From: an uncultured Hungatella sp.
GTDB taxonomy: Bacteria > Bacillota > Clostridia > Lachnospirales > Lachnospiraceae
Length of the DNA stretch: 40,573 nucleotides
Assembly: GCA_910577935.1 (NCBI GenBank)
Contig: CAJTOT010000027.1
Coordinates: forward strand, 2,939 to 43,511
Reading direction: 5' to 3'
A program made the translations under genes and the position numbers. This document shows, one piece after another, positions 36,036 to 40,573 of this stretch (the first letter of the stretch is position 1; each line of letters opens with the position of its first letter). Below the pieces are notes generated by a model. That model was not told the DNA's origin. It saw only the letters and a program-made list of their open reading frames with translations, and did not search any database.

Positions 36036-37148
36036 ATGAAAAAAAGAATCATGCTGCTGCTGGCAGTTCTGACGCTGCTTCCCGCGGCAGGCTGCGGGAA
36101 AACAGAAGAAGATACTGCACACATTCCGACAACTGCGAAAATTGCGGAAGATCAACCGATAGAAATTCAGACTAAAGAAGACCTTTCCGGAGAGGCCCCA
36201 TCCCAGAGAGACCTTTCAGAAGAAGAGGGGCAGGGCCCGGAAGAGCCGGCGCGTTCAGAACCTGCGGCGGGACAGGAAGGCGCCCGGGAACGATTTCAAT
36301 TTTCAGATTTGTCCGACAGAGTATTCTATTTCAGCAGCGGCGCAGGGGGATGGTTCACAGAACTCCGGGTCAGGGCCGACGGGGCTTTTGAAGGACATTA
36401 TCAGGATTCCAATATGGGAGATACCGGAGATAACTATCCGAACGGCACATTATATTTCTGTGATTTTTACGGAACCTTCGACCAGCTGGAGAAGGTAGAC
36501 GATTTAACCTACAAGATGAGACTGTCCGACATTTCCTTTAGGCAGGAGCCGGAGAAGGAAGAAATCATAGACGGTGTCCGCTATATTTATTCAGCTGCCT
36601 ACGGTATGGATGGAGAAGACTTCTATCTGTATCTGCCCGGTTCCAGGATGGCGGATTTGCCCCAGGCTTTTCTGCAATGGGTGGGGTGTTACAATCCGGA
36701 ATCCGTTCAGGAAGAGAAACTGAGTTTCTATGGACTTTATAACGCGCAGGGAGAGTTAGGCTTTTCCAGCAGCGTCTACATGGAACAAAGCCTCTCCCAG
36801 CGAATCGCCATGGAGATTACCTATGCCGAGGAGCGGGACAGGGAAGTGGAGGAGAAGCAGAAAGAAGCCGTCACGCAGATGGAAATGAACGAAACCGCCA
36901 GAGAATGGTATCAGCTGTGGGACGATACCCTGAACGTTGTGTGGAAGCTGCTGGAGACGAACTTGAGCGAAACAGAGATGGAAGCCCTGCGGAAAGAGGA
37001 ACGAGAGTGGATTGCCTTCAAGGAGGCGCAGGTACAGGAAGCCGGACTGGAAAGTGAGGGCGGAAGCATACAGCCCCTGCTGGAATTCGCAAGAGCCGCG
37101 GAACTGACAAAAGAAAGAGTATATGAACTGGCAGAGTACGCAAAGTAA
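36036..37148 (+). CDS. Lipoprotein with C-terminal LprI/DUF1311-like domain
   Basis: Product of 370 aa. Lipoprotein signal peptide MKKRIMLLLAVLTLLPAAGC with lipobox LPAAGC. An acidic, disordered stretch (about 25-88) leads to a beta domain (about 90-255; FQFSDLSDRVFYFSSGAGGW, DLTYKMRLSDISF). Residues about 280-370 match the LprI pattern: AREWYQLWDDTLNVVWKLLE, LRKEEREWIAFKEAQ, ELTKERVYELAEY. LprI-type domains include lysozyme inhibitors, but the family is broad. GGAGGAGG precedes ATG 36036; earlier in-frame starts lie in the leader hairpin. It is located at the outer face of the membrane. Own promoter and operator. Confidence 0.85.
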   Translation: MKKRIMLLLAVLTLLPAAGCGKTEEDTAHIPTTAKIAEDQPIEIQTKEDLSGEAPSQRDLSEEEGQGPEEPARSEPAAGQEGARERFQFSDLSDRVFYFSSGAGGWFTELRVRADGAFEGHYQDSNMGDTGDNYPNGTLYFCDFYGTFDQLEKVDDLTYKMRLSDISFRQEPEKEEIIDGVRYIYSAAYGMDGEDFYLYLPGSRMADLPQAFLQWVGCYNPESVQEEKLSFYGLYNAQGELGFSSSVYMEQSLSQRIAMEITYAEERDREVEEKQKEAVTQMEMNETAREWYQLWDDTLNVVWKLLETNLSETEMEALRKEEREWIAFKEAQVQEAGLESEGGSIQPLLEFARAAELTKERVYELAEYAK

Positions 37149-37293
37149 GGTGAATAGGATACTCTTGTTGTACGGTCCGGAAAAGATCTGACCCGAAAAT
37201 TGTAAGAAAACTGCAAGGGAAAAGAAATTGTTTTTTGGCAGTATTGGATTTAAAATGGTAATTAGCAAAAAATTATTTTTGAGGAGGTGCAGT

Positions 37294-38874
37294 ATGTTAG
37301 AGTTTGTGTTGCCGTGGCTTATTCCTGGTATTGTGGCGGTGGTTGTGATATTGATCCTGGCCAGCGGGTATGTGAAGGCTCCGCCGGATCAGGCTTACAT
37401 CATCTCGGGGCTTAAGAAGGAGAGCAAGGTGCTCATCGGCCGGGCGGGGATCAGGATACCGTTTCTGGAGCGGATGGATCGGCTGTATCTGGGACAGATG
37501 ACTGTGGATATCAAGACCGAGCAGCCGGTGCCTACCAATGATTTTATCAACGTGAATGTGGATGCCGTGGCAAAGGTCCGCATCTCTCTCACCACCGACG
37601 GGATCAAGCTGGCGTCCAAGAACTTTCTGAACAAGGTTCCTGCGGATATCACGAGGGACCTTCAGGATTCTCTCCAGGGCAATATGCGGGAGATCATCGG
37701 CACCTTGTCCCTGAAGGAGATCAACACGGACAGGGATTCTTTCTCAGACCAGGTTATGTCCAAGGCTTCCAAGGATATGGATAAGCTGGGTATCGAGATT
37801 CTGTCCTGCAATATTCAGAACGTGACTGACGAGAACGGTCTGATCAGGGATCTGGGCGCGGACAACACCTCCAAGATCAAGAAGGATGCGGCCATCGCCA
37901 AGGCCCAGGCGGACAGGGATATCGCCATCGCCCAGGCGGAGGCAGACAAGGCGTCCAACGACGCCAGGGTTCTGGCCCAGACGGAGATCGCCCAGAAGAA
38001 CAACGAGCTGGCCATCAGAAAGGCGGAACTCCAGAAGGAGTCCGACACCAAGAAGGCGGAGGCGGACGCTGCCTACGAGATTCAGAAGCAGGAGCAGGAG
38101 AAGACTATCCAGACGGCTACGGTCAACGCCCAGATCGCCAAGGCGGAGAGGGAGGCAGAGCTGCGCAAGCAGCAGGTAGCCATCCAGCAGCAGGCCCTGG
38201 AGGCGGAGATCAACAAGAGGGCGGATGCGGACCGCTACGCCGTGGAGCAGAAAGCGGCGGCAGACTTATCTAAGCGCCAGAGGGAGGCGGAAGCCAAGAA
38301 GTACGAGCTGGAGATGGAAGCCGAGGCCATGAAGGCCCAGGCGGAGAAAGAGGCGGAGGCCATGAAGGCCAGGGCCTCGGCGGCCAGATACGCCGCGGAG
38401 CAGGAGGCGGCAGGCATCAGGTTTGCCGCGGAGCAGGAAGCGGCAGGTATCCAGGCAAAGGGCGCCGCGGAGGCGGCGGCCATCCAGGCGAAGCTCCTGG
38501 CGGAAGCAGAAGGTATGGAGAAGAAGGCAGAGGCATACGCCAAGTACAACAACGCGGCGGTTATCGAGATGATGGTGAACATCATGCCCCAGATGGCGGC
38601 AGAGATCGCCAAGCCTCTGTCCAGCATCGACAAGGTGAACATTTACGGAGGCGGCGAGGGCGGAAGCGGCATCACCCAGATGTCCGGCAGCGGAGCCACG
38701 GTGATGCAGCAGGTGTTTGACACCATGTCCGAGGCCACGGGGGTGGATTTCAGGGAGATCCTGAAGGCCCAGACCTTTGACGCCAAGGTGACAAGGAACA
38801 TCAACCTGACAGGGATTCCCGGCGCGGAGGAGAGAGGAAGCTCAGGCCGGGAAAGCGGTTCAGACGCTGAATAA
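37294..38874 (+). CDS. Flotillin-family (SPFH) membrane-raft protein
   Basis: Product of 526 aa. N-terminal membrane anchor (VLPWLIPGIVAVVVILILAS, 4-24), SPFH domain (about 28-190: DQAYIISGLKKESKVLIGRA, TNDFINVNVDAVAKV, MREIIGTLSLKEINTDRDSF), then a very long Ala/Glu/Lys coiled coil (about 200-440) with EA-rich repeats, and a Gly-rich C-terminal region (IYGGGEGGSGITQMSG). Flotillins organise membrane microdomains and support signalling and transport complexes. ATG 37294 has GAGGAGGTG upstream. The NfeD partner usual beside flotillin genes is not adjacent. Closed by a terminator. Confidence 0.94.
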   Translation: MLEFVLPWLIPGIVAVVVILILASGYVKAPPDQAYIISGLKKESKVLIGRAGIRIPFLERMDRLYLGQMTVDIKTEQPVPTNDFINVNVDAVAKVRISLTTDGIKLASKNFLNKVPADITRDLQDSLQGNMREIIGTLSLKEINTDRDSFSDQVMSKASKDMDKLGIEILSCNIQNVTDENGLIRDLGADNTSKIKKDAAIAKAQADRDIAIAQAEADKASNDARVLAQTEIAQKNNELAIRKAELQKESDTKKAEADAAYEIQKQEQEKTIQTATVNAQIAKAEREAELRKQQVAIQQQALEAEINKRADADRYAVEQKAAADLSKRQREAEAKKYELEMEAEAMKAQAEKEAEAMKARASAARYAAEQEAAGIRFAAEQEAAGIQAKGAAEAAAIQAKLLAEAEGMEKKAEAYAKYNNAAVIEMMVNIMPQMAAEIAKPLSSIDKVNIYGGGEGGSGITQMSGSGATVMQQVFDTMSEATGVDFREILKAQTFDAKVTRNINLTGIPGAEERGSSGRESGSDAE

Positions 38875-38883
38875 GAAGAGATG

Positions 38884-38932
38884 AAAAGACAGCCATGCCG
38901 GCGGCAGAAAGCCGCGGGAGGGCTGTCTTTTT
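38884..38932 (+). terminator. Intrinsic terminator of the flotillin gene
   Basis: AAAAGACAGCC (38884-38894) and GGCTGTCTTTT (38921-38931), with an inner GC-rich hairpin, then TTTTTG. Confidence 0.85.
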
Positions 38933-38933
38933 G

Positions 38934-39084
38934 TTACTATGATAGTCCCGCCGCCGATTAGGCGGCATTCATTCAGGTATGCCAAATGCGCCTGCAGAAC
39001 TTTCATGGGTGGTGGCGCGTCCGCCGCCGGGCGCATGGAGGTTTACTATGATAGTCCCGCCGCCGGGCGCATGCAGGTTTATTA
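38934..39084 (-). repeat. Inverted-orientation copies of the 109-bp repeat family (one near-full, one deleted)
   Basis: Read on the minus strand, 38934-39043 repeats the unit at 19571-19788: AACCTCCATGCGCCCGGCGG, CACCACCCATGAAAGT and GCCGCCTAATCGGCGGCGGG. A second, internally deleted copy (39042-39084) keeps only the two ends. TTACTATGATAGT (palindrome ACTATCATAGT on the minus strand) bounds both, as in the padR-side copy. Low coding potential. Confidence 0.85.
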
Positions 39085-39190
39085 GGAAAGTTCTCCAGGG
39101 AGAATTGATCTGCGACGGCAGGAAGGGACAGAGCCCCGGCGGCGGCTGCATAAAAGCCGGTGAAAATCAGGTAAAAGGAGAAATTTTCTG

Positions 39191-39219
39191 TTGACTTCCA
39201 GACGGATATTTTGTACAAT
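39191..39219 (+). promoter_or_regulatory. Sigma-A promoter of the altronate dehydratase gene
   Basis: TTGACT (39191-39196), 17 bp, TACAAT (39214-39219). It lies in a 509-bp gap that otherwise holds the flotillin terminator, the repeat copies and about 145 bp of leader with several CCGCGG palindromes. Confidence 0.8.
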
Positions 39220-39222
39220 GAA

Positions 39223-39236
39223 TGTAAGCGCTTACA
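39223..39236. promoter_or_regulatory. LacI/CcpA-type operator TGTAAGCGCTTACA
   Basis: Perfect 14-bp palindrome with central CG, matching the cre/LacI-family operator form, placed at the transcription start of the sugar-acid gene. Either carbon catabolite control or a dedicated LacI-type repressor is possible. Confidence 0.8.
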
Positions 39237-39383
39237 ATTTGTGAGAGCAGCAGTAAAACCGCTATTTTCCGGCATACTATAACAAAACGCCATGAGCCGG
39301 CGCCCCGCGGCAGAAAGAAGAACAGAATATCTTCCGCGGCGGCAGGGAGGGAGCCGCGGATAGCAGTGAGAGGAGAAGGAAAG

Positions 39384-40573
39384 ATGCAGGATGTCATCAA
39401 GATCAACCAGGAGGACAACGTAGCCGTTGCCCTGCGCCCCATCGGAAAGGGAGAGACTCTTGAGATCGGGGACATATCAGTTACCACTGTGGAGGAGATC
39501 CCCCAGGGACACAAGGTGGCCCTTAGGGCCGTGAAGGCGGGAGAGGAAGTGGTGAAGTACGGTTTTAGAATCGGTTTTGCCAAGGAGGACATCTCCAAAG
39601 GACAGTGGGTGCATGTGCACAACCTAAAGACGGCTCTCGGAGATTTGCTCACTTACGAGTATAATCCCACCAACCCGGCGGTGGGGACGGCGGACCGGGC
39701 CACCTTCCAGGGTTTCCGCCGCACGGACGGCAAGGCGGGAGTGCGGAACGAGATATGGATCATCCCCACGGTAGGCTGTGTCAACTCCATCGCCAAGGCA
39801 CTGGAGCGGGACTCTCAGAGGCTGGTGGGGGGAAGCCTGGAGGAGGTGGTGGCATTTCCTCATCCCTACGGCTGCTCCCAGATGGGGGATGACCAGGAAC
39901 ACACCAGGACCGTGCTGGCGGACATGATTCATCACCCCAACGCCGGAGGAGTTCTTGTCCTTGGGCTGGGCTGTGAGAACAGCAATATTCCCGTGCTGAA
40001 GGAGTATATCGGAGAGTACGACGAGCAGAGGGTAAAGTTTCTGCAGTGCCAGGATGTGGAGGACGAGCACGAGGCGGCCATGGCCATCCTGGAAGAGCTG
40101 GCTGTCTATGTGAGGGGCTTCTCCAGGGAGCCTATAGATGCGGGAGAGCTGATCATCGGCATGAAGTGCGGCGGGTCGGACGGTCTGTCAGGCATCACTG
40201 CCAACCCCACGGTGGGCGCATTTTCAGACCTTCTCATCTCCAGAGGCGGGACGACTATCCTGACGGAGGTTCCGGAGATGTTCGGGGCGGAGACGATTCT
40301 CATGAACCGCTGCGAGACCAGAGAGCTGTTTGACAAGACCGTGAACCTGATCAATGATTTTAAGAATTATTTTACCAGCCATAACCAGACTATCTATGAG
40401 AATCCGTCTCCGGGCAACAAAAAGGGAGGCATCTCCACCCTGGAGGACAAGTCTTTGGGCTGTACCCAGAAGTCGGGAAGCGCCCCGGTGAAGGGAGTCC
40501 TCGCCTACGGAGAGCCCGTGAAGGTGAAGGGGCTGAATCTTCTCAGCGCTCCGGGCAACGACCTGGTGGCTTC
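39384..40573 (+). CDS. uxaA: Altronate dehydratase (UxaA/GarD family), 3' truncated by window edge
   Basis: The 396 codons present read MQDVIKINQEDNVAVALRPI (SAF-like N-terminal domain, about 1-95, with HVHNLKT), then a linker and the dehydratase core: FRRTDGKAGVRNEIWIIPTV, FPHPYGCSQMGDDQEHTRTV, VLGLGCENSNIP, IGMKCGGSDGLSGITANPTV and EVPEMFGAE. These are the signatures of the iron-dependent altronate/galactarate dehydratases. It dehydrates D-altronate to 2-keto-3-deoxygluconate in galacturonate use; which sugar acid is used here is not certain. RBS AGGAGAAGGA. A perfect cre-like operator at its promoter fits catabolic control. Confidence 0.93.
   Translation, partial: MQDVIKINQEDNVAVALRPIGKGETLEIGDISVTTVEEIPQGHKVALRAVKAGEEVVKYGFRIGFAKEDISKGQWVHVHNLKTALGDLLTYEYNPTNPAVGTADRATFQGFRRTDGKAGVRNEIWIIPTVGCVNSIAKALERDSQRLVGGSLEEVVAFPHPYGCSQMGDDQEHTRTVLADMIHHPNAGGVLVLGLGCENSNIPVLKEYIGEYDEQRVKFLQCQDVEDEHEAAMAILEELAVYVRGFSREPIDAGELIIGMKCGGSDGLSGITANPTVGAFSDLLISRGGTTILTEVPEMFGAETILMNRCETRELFDKTVNLINDFKNYFTSHNQTIYENPSPGNKKGGISTLEDKSLGCTQKSGSAPVKGVLAYGEPVKVKGLNLLSAPGNDLVA

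Overview
The window looks like the chromosome of a Lachnospiraceae-type gut Clostridia (Enterocloster/Hungatella-like; inference). This rests on moderate-to-high GC, an McsA-McsB-ClpC operon, a rubredoxin-flavin reductase of anaerobes, LPXTG/InlB-type surface proteins, cohesin and cadherin-like cell-wall proteins, and strong clostridial AGGAGG ribosome sites. Both ends cut genes: a sodium:neurotransmitter symporter on the left (minus strand) and an altronate dehydratase on the right (plus strand).

Layout. 1-2131: NSS symporter divergent from a LysR regulator. 2226-3341: two-TM protein of unknown function (minus). 3563-6989: compact operon of a double-DUF1538 membrane protein, a double PII-like protein and a MerR-methyltransferase fusion. 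7164-11283: two exported cell-envelope proteins, an SH3/glucosaminidase enzyme and a cohesin/cadherin-like TM protein. 11460-15930: GntR-McsA-McsB-ClpC protein quality-control operon, with a YtrA-type GntR where CtsR usually sits and an McsB lacking the usual NEED and CPTN signatures. 15977-17066: two small membrane proteins. 17067-17429: highly structured intergenic element. 17430-19491: a small acidic protein and RadA. 19571-19788: tandem 109-bp repeat lying between a strong promoter/operator and a PadR gene. 19889-21638: PadR plus a HAAS-SEDS (RodA/FtsW-like) membrane protein. 21769-22507: flavin reductase-rubredoxin and tRNA-Trp(CCA).

22508-24174 is largely non-coding: a decayed Rpn/PD-(D/E)XK transposase-like gene, a 65-aa protein and a tandem cyclic-di-GMP-I riboswitch. 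The riboswitch leads a 1241-aa sortase-anchored (LPKTG) InlB/DUF11/MucBP-like adhesin ending at 27900. 28064-30875 (minus) is the dTDP-rhamnose cluster rmlA-rmlB-rmlD, behind a promoter with a 19-bp spacer and internal dyad (MerR-type architecture).

31094-34046 is the best candidate for an undescribed system: a two-gene operon of a TIR-domain protein (TIR, InlB-like repeat, two related C-terminal modules) and a PD-(D/E)XK nuclease-family protein, with its own promoter and terminator. It is followed by a GtrII-like glucosyltransferase, an LprI-like lipoprotein, a flotillin, an inverted copy of the 109-bp repeat family, and the altronate dehydratase gene behind a LacI/CcpA-type palindromic operator.

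All functional calls are from reading the sequence; no database search was possible.
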